From Rhizophlyctis rosea (lineage: Eukaryota; Chytridiomycota; Chytridiomycetes; Rhizophlyctidales; Rhizophlyctidaceae): a stretch of DNA of 64,000 nucleotides. Within the stretch, counting starts at the first letter, position 1, and each line of letters opens with the position of its first letter. Shown here piece by piece: positions 35,477-49,038 of the stretch. Where the stretch lies: the NCBI GenBank assembly GCA_027596075.1, contig JADGJC010000056.1, positions 1 to 64,000 of the forward strand, in the 5' to 3' direction. Below the pieces are notes generated by a model. It did not search any database. It was not told the DNA's origin and saw only the letters and a program-made list of their open reading frames with translations. The translations under genes and the position numbers were made by a program.

Positions 35477-36988
35477 CTATTGAGTGCTTTCTCCATCGTT
35501 CAAAACATCTGCTTTATGTCTCGCCTTCCATCTATCTAGTGCATAGTCGACTACTATTCCTAAAAAGATGATTCCACCAAGAGTTCCGTTGGACCGAAAC
35601 TTCTTCGCAGCATCCGCAACATCCGTCACTTTAAGCGTTCTCAATTGCCACATGAAGTGAGCTGCCGCTCCTCCCACGGATATAGCGTAAAACGCGGGAC
35701 CCTGATCGTTCATGTACCCGGCTGTGGCCAACATCCCCACCGTTATTAGGGAGAAGCCACTCAACCACATCCTAATGTTTGCTCCAAACCGCAAAGCCGT
35801 TGACTTGATGCCTACTTTGATGTCATCTTTCTTATCCTGCAGCGCGTAGATGGTGTCGTAGACCAAAGTCCAGCTTACGCCGGCTGCATATAAGGGGAGG
35901 CAGACGGACCAGTTGCACACGCCATGGATGCTGGCCCATCCCAACATGGCGCCCCAGTTGAATGCCAATCCTGTTGCGGAGATCGTCAGTGCCAATTGCT
36001 TACGATATGTAATGGATCAGGTTGTGTATGCATACCTAATACAGCTTGGGGCCAATACGTGATGCGTTTCATCAGTGGATATGCGACGACTACACTAAGG
36101 GAGGAAGCTCCTAGGAAAATGCTACCGAATGAAATCAAATTGAGAACGAAAGTCCTTGCACAATCCCAGACTGCCCTTTACATACCTGTACCAGTTCAAC
36201 TGTGTGAGAACGGCTAGGCCAACAATCAGCTGTGCGCCCAGGAACGCGATCGCTTTGAATGGCGTCAAGGCGCCTGATGCAAGAGGTCTGGATCGCGTCC
36301 GCTCAACCTAGACTGGATATGTAAGGTCAGTGAGCCACAAAGCTTTCCACATAGAAGTGGGTGTCACTGTGAATGCATCAACAAGGCACCTTCTTGTCGA
36401 TGTCTCTATCCCATAGGTCGTTGATTGTGCATCCGGCTCCACGCATCACCAATGCACCTACGCCAAACAAGACCAGGTCATAAAGGGCCTCCCCCGGCGA
36501 TACAAGACCGTGTCCCGCGAATGTCGCCATTCCTATTGACCATGTACATGGAAGGTAGAGAAGGTAGGTGCCAGCAGGCTTATCGATACGAATAAGGTAT
36601 AGACAGGGCCGAACGGATGGCGGTAGCGATTCTATCCATGTCCGCTTTGCGACTATTGGTTCTATTATGGGTGCAGTAGTGGAGGGTAGTGGTGGTACGG
36701 CAGTTTGGAGGGGTGGAGTGTTCGTATGGTTGGTGCGGAGTGGTGAGAAGGTGGAGGGAACGGTTTGGGGGAACGACTGACGGGTGGGGTCTGTAACAGT
36801 GAAAATATGAGGAAAACGCAGAAACAAAGGGAAGCCCGTATCAACTCCAGCCGGCCCGTCCCTGTGACAACGAGACTCTTCCGGAACTCACATAAGCCTA
36901 TTGACGCCTTGACCAATGGGCGGAAACGAAGCGGCCGGCCTCGTGCTGCTCCCACTCGCAGACATACTCGTTGACCTAGCGGCAGCAT
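35477..36988 (-). CDS. COQ2: 4-hydroxybenzoate polyprenyltransferase
   Basis: A multi-exon gene on the minus strand. COQ2 attaches the polyprenyl tail to 4-hydroxybenzoate in the mitochondrial inner membrane, the first committed step of the ubiquinone ring pathway. The N-terminus ([20 protein letters not shown]) is Arg-rich and free of acids, typical of a mitochondrial presequence. The first aspartate-rich motif reads [20 protein letters not shown] (completed across an intron), with SRPLASG following. The second is [19 protein letters not shown]. Both bind the Mg-diphosphate of the prenyl donor. Hydrophobic helices between and after them (for example [15 protein letters not shown] and [15 protein letters not shown]) fit the nine-helix UbiA fold. 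The end is [12 protein letters not shown]. It is divergent from ZNHIT2 with 392 bases between ATGs. Confidence 0.93.
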
Positions 36989-37380
36989 AATGACAAGACT
37001 GTCATCCGCAGTGGTTTGCAGTGGTTTGGCAAGCGTTAGACCCGGTCGACCTTACTAAATCTTGTGAGGTCGTCAAAGGGCAGGCGATGGGGAAGTGAGA
37101 TTGTTGCGCGTGAGAGAAGGGAAGGGGAGGGAAAGCATATTGTAGGGGTGTTGTTTACTAAGTGTGGCGTACAGCCATCGCAGCAGCCATGCCGCCACAT
37201 GCCGAGACCTTTCGTGAATCCATTCTCATGTCTTCCTTTCCCCAAAATTGCGCAGCACGACTTCTGTAAAGATCCAAATATAACACTTTCAGTGGTTGCT
37301 AGCGCCGAGTGAGAGCACCCAATTGCGAAAAAACGCGAGAGTTTGTTTACTTTCCCAAGGGCTTGTTTTCGATATATGCC
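36989..37380. promoter_or_regulatory. Divergent promoter COQ2 / ZNHIT2
   Basis: 392 bases between divergent start codons. No TATA box or other named element was identified with confidence. Confidence 0.4.
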
Positions 37381-39015
37381 ATGAGTTCTCCCACACCTCT
37401 AGAAGGGTCTGACCCCTCGTCCTCAACTGGTTTCCATAGTGGAAGTAGTAATAGCATTTGTGGCATGTATGCTTTCTCTCCATTTGCTTTCTCACTGCAA
37501 GAGTAATTTCTCACGAAATTACTTGTCTGAAAAGTTGTCAAGTGCAGTTTGCTTCATACACGTGTCCACGCTGCAACCTACGATATTGCTCCCTAACTTG
37601 TTACAAAGCGGAGGTAAACACACTTTGTACAAGGAGAAATAGTGCGGCAAGCGTTGTTGAATGACCTCACAACATAGGCCCATGCCCAATGCACGGAATC
37701 CTTTTACAAGGACAGTCTCCTTGCGGAACTTCAGGGGGAGAAAGTTTCGGAGGAGGAAGGACGGCGGATGAAACAATTATTGGAGAAGTTTGAACAAGAG
37801 AGCCAGGAGCAAGAATTTGAAGAAGCAGGTACGATGTGGCCGGCTGACCTCAGTAGCATGGCAAGGGTCTCAATGCTCTTGCATCCAGAGGAAGATGATG
37901 TGCCGGATATCGCGGAGCGCTTGCAAGGCATCGATCTTGGTAAGGATTCATTAGGATGTGCATTTGCCTCTTCTGGTCAAACTTACACCGAAGCCTAGAT
38001 CAAGCACCGCCCGAGACGATCTTATCTGCACTGACCCCTGCAGAGAGAGAGGCATTTCAAAAAATGTTGCGAGGGGAGGGTGGCAATCTTGATACCATGA
38101 TGAGAATGTGGGAGCCATGGTGGGAAGGAAGAAGATCTGTACCTTTGGTGACTGATACCTCTGCGGATCCGACTTCTGCCGCACCTGTGACGATACCACC
38201 CATCTTGCCAAATATCCCGCCGATAGGAACATTGACAAAGGTCACGCCGTCATCAAATCTCGCTTTCAATTTGGTGGACATTTGGTGAGTGTAACATTGA
38301 CATTGTCTTGAGATTGACCGCTTTCTTAACCCTGGGACAGCTTTTCGTATGCGTTCAGTTGTAGGTACTTCAATGGAGAATTGACAGAGGATACCGTGGG
38401 AACTTGTCAAATTCTCTGGGACCTCTCTGTAACCCTTTCATCAAGTCAACCATTCGCTTTCAATACTGCGCATGAGGCTGTCGCGGCCGTGAAGAACCGC
38501 GCCATGCAGGTGCGTCAATGCAAACAATGCTTGCTTAAATATGGCGTCTAACTTGATTGGAACAGAAACAAGCATACGGTATCCATAACTCCGCCATCGT
38601 ATCCTTATTGCGAGACGTTGCCCTGATCCTTTCCACCCAACTATCCACTATGAGCGCCCTTTCGGACATCTATACCTTGTTCAACTCATCCTCACGGGCA
38701 ACGATTGGAGAAAGCTCATCGTCAGAACCACCACAGCATGCCATTCCTCGTGCACTACGCCAAAAAGCTTTTGCGAGCACAAAGAAGGTGTACTTCTATC
38801 TCAGTTTTGTGCGTAGCACGGAGGGCATGGCAGATAGCCTGAAAAGCGTTGCAGAAGCTGTGAAACATGAGGTGGAACGTATGACGGAAGAAGCGCATGA
38901 TTTGGAAAGGGAGAAGTCAATTTTTGAAGAGCAGAGGAGAAGGCGTAAAGTAGGGAGTGCGAAGGAACCAGCTACAACAGAGAAGATGTCGAAGTCATTG
39001 ATAGAGGAGATTTGA
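37381..39015 (+). CDS. ZNHIT2: ZNHIT2-like zinc-finger HIT protein
   Basis: Six exons (37381-37466, 37535-37613, 37678-37939, 37999-38284, 38341-38509, 38566-39015) give 443 residues. ZNHIT2 works with the R2TP/RUVBL chaperone to assemble the U5 snRNP and related RNPs. The zf-HIT treble clef is complete only after joining exons: C27-x2-C30, C39-x2-C42, C47-x3-C51, H57 and C60 (YTCPRCNLRYCSLTCYKAE). It is followed by the family CTESFYKDSLLAELQ helix, LTPAEREAFQKML, the WEPWW box and the C-terminal LIEEI, corresponding to the LIEELPS end I recall of the animal protein. Human ZNHIT2 is about 400 residues. Together with NUFIP1 this gives two R2TP-linked RNP assembly factors in one window. Confidence 0.93.
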
Positions 39016-39176
39016 GACTCAATGGATGGTCATTTGTAGGTTGAATTAGGAGATAGCAATTGTACTACATAGCACCCTTGTATATAGGTTTGTATAAACC
39101 GCATAATCGGTTGGCGCCATCACGATTTCGTCGCAAGGGCTCTGGAGTCAGCATTTGCTTTTGATATCTTCAATGG
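39016..39176. other. Convergent spacer ZNHIT2 / SDR
   Basis: Short 3' region between convergent genes; no feature seen. Confidence 0.4.
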
Positions 39177-40579
39177 TCAGATCGACTGGTTAGCACCCAC
39201 AGGCTAGTGTATGTTCTGGTGCAGCATTATGCTTACCTCGCGAATCCAATCACCGATCTGTATCGGCAAGGCCCTCATCAACCACACAAAATTGGTATAG
39301 AACGGCATATATACATCTTCGCTTCGATCATCGTGCAGGACCCGGCCAATTTCTGCTGCAACTTCCGCAGGAGAGAGAAGAGGGGTTAGGAGTGGGTAAC
39401 TATGGGTCATATTACGGAACATGGGGGTGTCGATATGGCCTGCATGGATGCAGCTGACTCGGATGTTGCTGGACAGGCGAATGTTAGTGCTTGTTAAAGG
39501 TTCTCAAGGAATAATACTTACGTGTTTGCAATCTCCTGACGCAATGATTCGTTGAAACCGATGACTCCTGCCTTGCTCGCGCAGTAATCGCCTGGAGAGA
39601 TTGTGGTTGGGTCAAATCAACTGCAGGAAACCGCATTTGGGCCCAGAAATAACGTACTGACGCATGGCTGGCCAGTTGATCCCAATACAGAGGCAATATT
39701 GACCTGCAAAATGGGTCAAGTCAGCAATCCGGTTGAGCATGAGGGACTCATAATGTCGGAGAAGCCTCACAATGTGACCATGATTGGACCGTATCATTGC
39801 AGGAAGAAGAGCTTTGGCCATCCAGAACGGAGACAGAAGATTGACATTGATCGTGCTACAACCAACGCAAGTTGTTCAGGCCTTGATGGATTGGGATAAT
39901 TGTGGAAAAAACCATTCATACTGCGTAAGATCCTCTTCCGTAAGATCCACAATGTATTTGCCCTTTTGAACTCCGGCATTGTTGATAAGGATGGTTGGCT
40001 GCCCAAACTGGCGGGAATGTCTAAAGATGAGAAGATGGCGGTGTTTCTTCTTGTCGAAAAGGTGGTTGACTACCTTCTTTGCAATCTCCTTGGTGACTTC
40101 GCGTACTTGCGCGAAGTTTGTCACATCGCATTCAAAAAAGGATACACGCTCTGCCCGAACATATGAGCACTGATGCAACTTTGGCGGTTGTTGTATGACT
40201 GCAGACCTTCCAACAATGTTTCCGGTTGCTTAACATCCAGAAGAATGACCTGTTTCGGTCTGTATTTTTCCACCAATGTCTTGGCTATCGACCTACCCAA
40301 CCCACCAGAGCCCCCTGTGATGACAACCACTTCCTCCCACCAGTTGAGGACTCGTACAGAGGGACCCAGCTGGCTGAGCACATAAGGCAAGGAAACCGTT
40401 AGGACGAATAGCAAGCATACGCCCAGAAGCAGCGGTGTAGCAAATGGCGTGACAGCAACTGCCACTAAGAGCCAGAGAGCGGCGGAGATTAAAGCGTTTT
40501 TAAACAATACATTGAAGATGGGTGTTGCGAATCTATCTATCGATATTGATGAGCGGGTGGAAGTTGTAGAACGCACCAT
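39177..40579 (-). CDS. Membrane-anchored short-chain dehydrogenase/reductase (RDH10/DHRS-like)
   Basis: A multi-exon minus-strand gene; ATG at 40579, with a probable tiny last exon ending 39177. Two hydrophobic segments (NALISAALWLLVAVAVTPFA and LLLGVCLLFVLTVSLPYVL) form an N-terminal hairpin anchor. They are followed by the Rossmann glycine motif VVVITGGSGGLGRSIA, then the cofactor-specificity aspartate in VILLDVK, NNAG in TILINNAGVQ, and the catalytic YxxxK in DYCASKAGVIGF. The ASKAG-to-VSCIHAGHIDTPMF order is classical SDR. Enzymes of this layout (SDR16C group: RDH10, DHRS3, HSD17B11) oxidise or reduce retinoid- or steroid-like lipids at ER or lipid-droplet membranes. The substrate cannot be told from sequence. 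The upstream in-frame Met (40630) was rejected because it merely extends the disordered tip. Confidence 0.82.
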
Positions 40580-40988
40580 GGTGCTTGAGATTTGAGAACT
40601 TATGCACGCGAGGGCAAGCCTCAGAAGCAAAATTGGTGCAAAGGTTCGTAAAGTCCGATTACTATCCTATTACAATGGTAGTGTTTGGCAAGCAAGATGA
40701 CCTCAAGATGAGGAGAAAGAGGGCAGCACGCCAGGATCGGAAGCTGGATCGGAAGTGGAAGGGTGTAGTTTTGCAATTTTGGCTCGCTCGAACAAATCAC
40801 GCTGACTCACACCCAATCTCGTCTTCATCGAATTTCCTCAATTTGCTCCAATCTTTCAAACAAGAATCCATCCCAGACAATCTCCATTCCTCCCACACAA
40901 AAGCAACGCCCCCTTTTAAATACACCCACCTCAAACTTCTCCACAACAATAACGGCAAAGTGGTCCTTGCAATTCATAGAATTACACC
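40580..40988. promoter_or_regulatory. Divergent promoter SDR / uS3m
   Basis: 409 bases between divergent start codons. A basic 40678-40760 frame reading MVVFGKQDDLKMRRKRAA could be an alternative upstream exon, but nothing supports joining it. Confidence 0.35.
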
Positions 40989-41565
40989 ATGAGCACAACA
41001 TATAGACGATTTTTGAAGGAGCTTGCGAAGATCAGTGCGCGAGCACCGGTGCGTTGGTGACGTTACAGACCTGGACAATACCTCAAATGACTTACCCATC
41101 GACTTTCAGACCGAGAAAAAACCAGAAGGTTACAACACACATCATCTCGTTAACTCCCCATACCGAGACTTTGGCGAAAACGCCCGAGACGCACCATCCC
41201 AACTCTTGAACAACCGCCGGCTACGAACCGAACAATACGACAAACACAACCCAGTCCCACCCGCAAAAGCCGTACAACCCGGCCAAACAGAATACCTCAC
41301 CGATATCCCACTACCTTTCAACCTCCTTAAACACATTCGCCAACCTTGTTCCACATTCGACAGCGGAAGTCCGGTGAACAGGATTTTGGGTTTTAAGATT
41401 CAATCGAAAGGGCGGAGAGGGGATCGGTCGGTGAAGCAAGTATATAGTTATGGGAAGCTTGCGCAGACCGATACCGCAAATTCAATGATGGACTTTGCGA
41501 GATCGCATTTCATTACGAAAAAGGGGGCTACTGGTGTGAAGGTGTGGATTACCTATGGCCGGTGA
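40989..41565 (+). CDS. Nuclear-encoded mitochondrial ribosomal protein uS3m candidate
   Basis: Model: exon 40989-41034, a 34-nt intron, exon 41069-41565, 180 residues. The start and intron are the least certain part. The C-terminal about 65 residues match the C-terminal domain of ribosomal protein S3: RILGFKIQSKGRRGDRS, then YSYGKLAQTDTANSMMDFAR, then GATGVKVWITYG. This is equivalent to bacterial IKVQVSGRLGG..., YREG..., GVIGVKVWIFKG. The N-terminus MSTTYRRFLKELAKI is basic and could target mitochondria. The N-terminal KH domain of bacterial S3 is absent, as in fungal mitochondrial Rps3/Var1. In most fungi this gene is kept in mitochondrial DNA, so a spliced nuclear copy implies transfer. It could also be a mitochondrial insert, but the intron and the normal base composition argue against that. 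Confidence 0.72.
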
Positions 41566-42145
41566 TGGCTTGTACGGCGGTTGGGGGCGTGGACAGGAAG
41601 GTCTTGGTCAGCGCGAGGGATGGGTCTCGCAACGGGCCCGGAGGTCGAAGCATCATCCACATCACATGTAAATTCATAACATAATTTAATCGTTCAAATG
41701 GAAAGGTATAGTTGAATTCGGTTTGTGGTCAGTCTGTTCATTGAGAGACGACGAGTAAGGAGATGGCCGGGTTAGATGGAAGAAGTCACACTGAAGCATA
41801 TTGGCTGCTTACATTGCATGTCTTGCTGAACGTCGTGAACAGCGCGACCTCTGCATAATTCGTCAAATCCCAACTGCCCAAATTGGCTGCAAATTGGTCG
41901 CACGTTTTGTTTACTAACGATCACTAAGCCACCGGGCCAAATGAAAATTTGATTTTTGGTTGATGGCTTCGCATTCACACAGGAACGTGCTTCTGGAACC
42001 CCTTTCCCTTGGTGATACGTCAATACATAAAGTCCCATACCCACCTTTCATCAATTTCTACGATTAGGTATAGATCTTTCAACGGGTGGCTGCATCATAT
42101 AAAGTCACTGTGCAGCACCCTTCGTTGCTTCTTCCCTTCAGCAAA
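41566..42145. other. Spacer upstream of the SET gene
   Basis: About 580 bases. Contains the 3' end of uS3m and the promoter of the SET gene (TATAAAG at 42098-42104). No other gene was supported. Confidence 0.5.
42098..42104 (+). promoter_or_regulatory. TATA box deciding the SET-gene start
   Basis: TATAAAG lies 42-48 bases before the ATG at 42146. An earlier in-frame ATG at 42086 would overlap or precede the TATA box, so 42146 is preferred. Confidence 0.5.
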
Positions 42146-43335
42146 ATGCCCTCAGTATCAGATTCATTCACACATCCACTTCCCGTCAAGCTATCAACAA
42201 TTGATCCTCTGTTTCCCGTCGCTGATCATATCTATGAGTTAGGCGCAATAACACCCAAACGCATCCCGAACAAAGGGACTGGCGTCGTCGCAACAGCCCA
42301 CATCCCCGCAGGCACGACAGTCCTCGTTGAACGGCCATTCTTGCCATGGCCTCGAGGAACGTACGATGCCGCTGACATGGCTGCTACCCTCATCCGGAAT
42401 GAGCAGAGCAATCCTGGAAGCTTGGATCGGCTGAATCTTATGTACCCGGCAAGATTAGAGGATCTACCACCAATGTGGCGGAGAGATCTGGATGCGCGGG
42501 CGTCTAACACGTTGGCGGCACTCGTTGCGGATGTAGGGTCGGATACAGATCTGGCTTGCTGTATCCCGCCTCTGGCCGAGACATATCATAGGCTGTATTG
42601 TGTTTTGGAGTGCAACGCATACCCTTCAGGTCTTCCTCCAAACCTCGCATTGGTAAGCGTCTTATCCTGTTTGATGACGAAGGGCGTTCTTTTTAACGTG
42701 TAGCAATCCGATAGGTCAATCACGCGTGCAATCCAAACTGCCTCGTCGTAGAGCGTGAGGCAGATCAATCACTGAAAGGAATCGCCGAGCAAGTAGATTA
42801 CACACTAGTGACGCAAAGGGACATTGCTGATGGGGAGGAACTTACCGTCTCGTACCTGGAGCGGTGGCGGACCATTCTCTTAGCCACGGATCGGCGAAGA
42901 ATGTTGCAAGAAAAGTACATGTTCGATTGTACATGTAGTTTATGTGTCGACGAGGCACGGCGGGAAGTTGGGACGGAATCGGACCCATTCCGGGAGGATT
43001 TTCTGTGTACGGCGTGTGAAGGACGGGTGGGACATTTGACGGGGAGGTGTCAAGATTGTGGGGCTATTATAAAGGATAAGCAATTGTTCAAGTTGGAAGA
43101 GAAGGGGTTGAAAGTCATTAGACGGCTGGCCAAAGGGTTGGAGGATGGGTTTGCGGCGATGGATGTAGGGCATGGGTCGCTCGGTGAAATTCAGAATGCC
43201 CGGGCGTTACTGGCCGATGGTCTTTCGAGGGCGCGGCCGATTTTTCATCCTACGCATCTACTATTTGAGGTTGTAGAAGGGTGTATGGGAGAGCTTGTGA
43301 AGGCGAGAGAAGAAATAGAACGCAAGCATAAGTAA
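42146..43335 (+). CDS. SET-domain protein (SMYD-like, without MYND finger)
   Basis: Two exons (42146-42652, 42715-43335) give 375 residues. SET domains methylate lysines using S-adenosylmethionine. The N-SET strand reads KRIPNKGTGVVATAHIPAGT with VLVERPFLPWP. After a variable insert comes the catalytic/cofactor block VNHACNPNCLVVEREA, rebuilt across the intron, then DIADGEELTVSYLERW with the conserved tyrosine, and a post-SET zinc site FDCTCSLC plus a later CTACEGRV...CQDCG cluster. The spacing is that of SMYD/SET5-type fungal proteins. The insert has no MYND cysteines. The C-terminal helices (RARPIFHPTHLLFEVVEGCM) resemble the SMYD TPR-like tail. The target (histone or other) is unknown. Confidence 0.85.
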
Positions 43336-43706
43336 TAATGAGTGTTTGGCCTTCATATGCAATTTTGCGGCTTGGAACTTGGCGCAAATTTCAGCCCATC
43401 CTTCAAATTGGCTGACAGCCGTTTGCTTGCAAAGCACATCGAGCGCTGACCCTTGTGCCTATTGCCACGACGTAATCTCATTACATCACCGCACTTGATG
43501 GACATCGAAGGTTTTTAAGATCGCCGATTCTCCTCATTCTTCCTGACTGCGTCAATATTGCTGGAAACATCATGGACCGAAAGCGATAGCTAAGAAATTT
43601 GATGGGAAAAGGGACTGTATGTACAATAGGCAAGGATCGCAAAGCAGGGCATCAAAGCTTTCCCGGACTTTGCCGAACCGCATCCCCGCTACACCTCAGA
43701 TACAAA
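43336..43706. other. Convergent spacer
   Basis: About 370 bases between the SET gene and the end of the CCCH/F-box gene; nothing recognised. Confidence 0.45.
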
Positions 43707-44866
43707 CTACAGTTCGCCTAAGGAGTCGACCAATTCCTCCCAGTCAACTAATACCTCCTTGATACCCAACTCATTTTCCAAACTCTTTGCGTCCCCCTTG
43801 ACAGTTACTTCATTCACCCCCGTACTATAGCTCTCTTCAAAGACTGCGATATCCACCTTTTTCAGTGGAGGAGTTCGCTTCAATCCCGCCCGCATGTGCT
43901 CAAAGCTCCAATTCTCGCACGCAAAGCTCACTTTCTCCAATTTCTTGCTAGGGATGAGCGGGATGAGGGATACTACTTCTCGTGTGTTTATGAGCGGGGT
44001 GTAGCAGATGAAGGTGAATGAAGTGAGGTTGTGCATGTGCGGGAGGAGGTTCTTCATTGTTTTGACAAGATTTCGATGGGGCCGGAATAGTCATCACCGA
44101 TGGAGAGGGTGGTAAGGGCGTGACAGGTAGTAATGGGTAAGGTGGATAGAGTTGTATGGTATGCCGTATGCTCGTTCATGAACTGATGTGCCTTCCTTCG
44201 TGGTAGAGAATGAGCTCCACTTGTATGTGGGCGAGTACACTCTCAAGTCCAAGCAGCTGCCAGTCCGCAATCGAAAAGCTGCAGCACGAAAGGTTCTGCA
44301 CACCTGTCATGGAGGATTTCAGTGAACTGAATTGAGTGGCACCGGTTCACCAACGTATCACCTGAGCAAGATGCATCTTATATGGCGGAGTTGAGACAAG
44401 TCCACGACCCCACGCTTTTCCACTGCTGCGAGCTGTTGCTGACATAGCTCTACGTGGAATCCTGACCACTTCGCCAACGGGTGACTGGATCCATTCAAAG
44501 ATATCAAACAGGACGTGGTCGGGCAAGGATGTTATGTAGCATGGGGAAGCAGCGTCAACAGCAGGTGCGACCGGAGCGGTTTTTGATGGCTTGGTGTGCG
44601 GGAGGGCGCAGCGGGAACCGTAACGACAACCACCTCTGAGGTAGACTAGGGAGAGAAGGCACGTATGAGATGAACGGTCCCTAAGGTTCATCGAAATGAG
44701 GAGGGGACAGCAGTTGGTAGTACTCACATGTGCATACCAGATCGGCTTGGACTTCCAAGTCATGGGAAAATGGGCAATGTGTACCCTTTTGACACGATCC
44801 TTTGAAGAAGAATTTGCAGGGAACTGTGCAGAAGGTGAAGGAGAGCCAGGCGAACTTTCCAGCCAT
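43707..44866 (-). pseudogene. CCCH zinc-finger plus F-box protein; 3' half frame-broken
   Basis: From ATG 44866: two CCCH fingers of form C-x7-C-x5-C-x3-H. The first is in exon 1 (CKFFFKGSCQKGTHCPFSH). The second (CTFYLRGGCRYGSRCALPH) is completed across an intron. An F-box follows (ITSLPDHVLFDIFEWI, then AQVCRTFRAAAFR across a second intron). CCCH fingers bind RNA and F-boxes recruit Skp1. Downstream, leucine-rich-repeat-like sequence is spread over changing frames: CHALTTLSIGDDYSGPIEIL in one frame, then MKNLLPHMHNLTSFTF and KKLEKVSFACENW in another from 44057. I could not bridge these with GT..AG introns, and stop codons intervene near 44094. Either the 3' half has decayed, or the assembly has indels. 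The 5' half (44866-44350) looks under constraint. Confidence 0.55.
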
Positions 44867-45258
44867 GTTATTTACCAACCTTTGGAAGCTTTCTGGTTAG
44901 TCATCAGAAGACCGTTGAGGAAGTCGACTGTCGACGTGTTGAGATTTGGAGAAGCAGGAGGTGCTGAAAATTCCACGTACAACTCAGGTGGTTGCCGTTG
45001 AGCGGAAGAGACACGCCGATGCGCGCAAGAATGACGGCGTCGTGGTTTGGTGTCGAAGGTGTTGAAACCCAACGGAAAGATGCAGTCAGATCGTGGGAAG
45101 AGAAGCTCGGACGGAAGGCTCAGAGATGTGGTGATGTCAGGTGGCTGGGCTGGCGATTGAATTTTTGGGCCCGTCAACTCCTCTTCGACTCTTCAGCTTC
45201 ATGGCTCCGACACTTTCCTCTTTCCTGATCATTTGTTATTGACATTCACACTTCAAAA
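44867..45258. promoter_or_regulatory. Divergent promoter CCCH-F-box / METAP2
   Basis: 392 bases between divergent start codons. No element identified with confidence. Confidence 0.4.
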
Positions 45259-47309
<2,051 letters not shown>

Positions 47310-49038
47310 GGAGGGGATAGTACTTTGTGACGATAGTATCAAATTCATCATTGTAGTTTCACTCCAAGGTGTTGTAAATCATTGATCATTTGGGGCGTGT
47401 TGGATGACTTTCTCCCACGTTTTCGACTGCATAAGCAAGCAAGTGACAGCACCTTCCGATACGTTTTGACTAAAGTACGATACATAATACTGCTCATTTA
47501 CATGTGTCTGACCTTTGCTACTTGACGACCGATGCTAATGATGATAACTAAAATTCCCTGAGTCGCGGACAACAAACACTTCCCTGATTCGCAACCTGAT
47601 TGCTTCACTATGTACTCCCACTGCCCCTCCTCCCGAAACTTCCCGACATGACTGGGTGGCGGCGTTCAACGTAGTCTGCGCATGAGTAGTCGCTCTGGGC
47701 GAACGTGGTCCCGCCGGGGTGCACACGCTGGAAGCTGCATGGTCAAATTACCTACTATCTTGTCACATGTAAGCAACGTCCTGTCAAATACCTTGACGTG
47801 GCGGTTGATATCGATTACCGGGTCCCCTCCACAAGTTGTTTCTAAGACACAGTCGCAATAAAGACACGCTATCGCGGTTGCGATAACCATTGTTCTAGGT
47901 ATGTTGCTTTTGAAGAACCAGGGAAGGTTTTTTTTGACTCCCGGTCCATGATATATAAGTGTAAACAACCATCCGCAATTTGACAGGCGGCAGGCAACAC
48001 CTTTCTCGGTGGGGCTGGCTTCTTGACATGTTGAGCCGAAGGGCTTTCCCGATTACGTCATCACGATGATTATGTCATCAGCGCATGGGCCTCAACGATG
48101 CTTTTGCGGAAAGATGCAATAGCCTCTACCCTTAGCAGCAATCCCTCCTTTGTTACAACTTAGTGCATCAAAATCACCCTGCCATGCGGGACGAAGCAGG
48201 GACACGGGTATCGTCGGTGTGCTGTTCGGTGTGACCGTCGGAAGGACGTTCAGGTAAGGCGACAGAGGGTGTGTTATTGTTAAGATGGACTTCGGGAAGG
48301 TCAAACTGCATAATTGCGTCTTCTGGTGTGTCGCAGTCGTCATCGTCGTAGGTCTCGTCGTCAAGCGGTACACGAGCGGGGTCGGCTATGACTGTCAAAT
48401 AGAGCCGGGAAAGGATGAGTTGGGCCCGCTGAGACTTGTTTCAGGCGTTGCTGTAATTCAAATGAACATTTGACTATGGGTATCAAGAATTTCGGTTGAA
48501 CATTCATTTAACTCTTACCCTCTCTTTGTACAAAATCTCTAACCAAACCGGAAGTGTCTCCTGTGGCGAGGCGTCCCCGGTCAGCAGTTACTGAACGATC
48601 GAGAGTAGGTTGTCCCACGCTTCAGCGGTGATTGAAAGAAATTCCTCTGAAGTCGGTTTCACTAGCAACTTCTGAGCAGCTTCAGAGGAGTGGCTGTATT
48701 GTTCAAAAACTGAGGCTCTATGTTCCTGAACGATCGATTTATGCTTGTCCTCGAACGCCATGGTGTTCAATCATGGTTAGATGCACGCTTTGAGAAGGTC
48801 TCCAGGGGCGTGTATGGGCTTGTATGGTTTTCACGGCGCCAACATCTGGGGCTTTGATACAAAGAACAAGCCGCAAGCCTCACTGAGCCTCTATGTCCAG
48901 GGTCCAGAACCCTGGCCGGGAGTACCTCCCCGGTTACAAAGACGCGACACGTCTATGATCAGTTATGATCGTATCAATACCCAATGTCAATTCTGATAAA
49001 ACCTAAGCTACAGACCGAGACCCGCTAAGAACACAACG
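47310..49038. other. 1.7 kb without a confident gene
   Basis: Between METAP2 and the three-ORF island. Three weak candidates lie here. A minus-strand start at 47891 reads MVIATAIACLYCDCVLETTC and may be a tiny secreted protein with a TATA-like element about 60 bases upstream. A 74-residue acidic frame lies at 48174-48398 (minus). A 60-residue frame at 48588-48770 (minus) reads EHRASVFEQYSHSSEAAQKL. None has a known domain or a corroborating neighbour. Confidence 0.35.
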
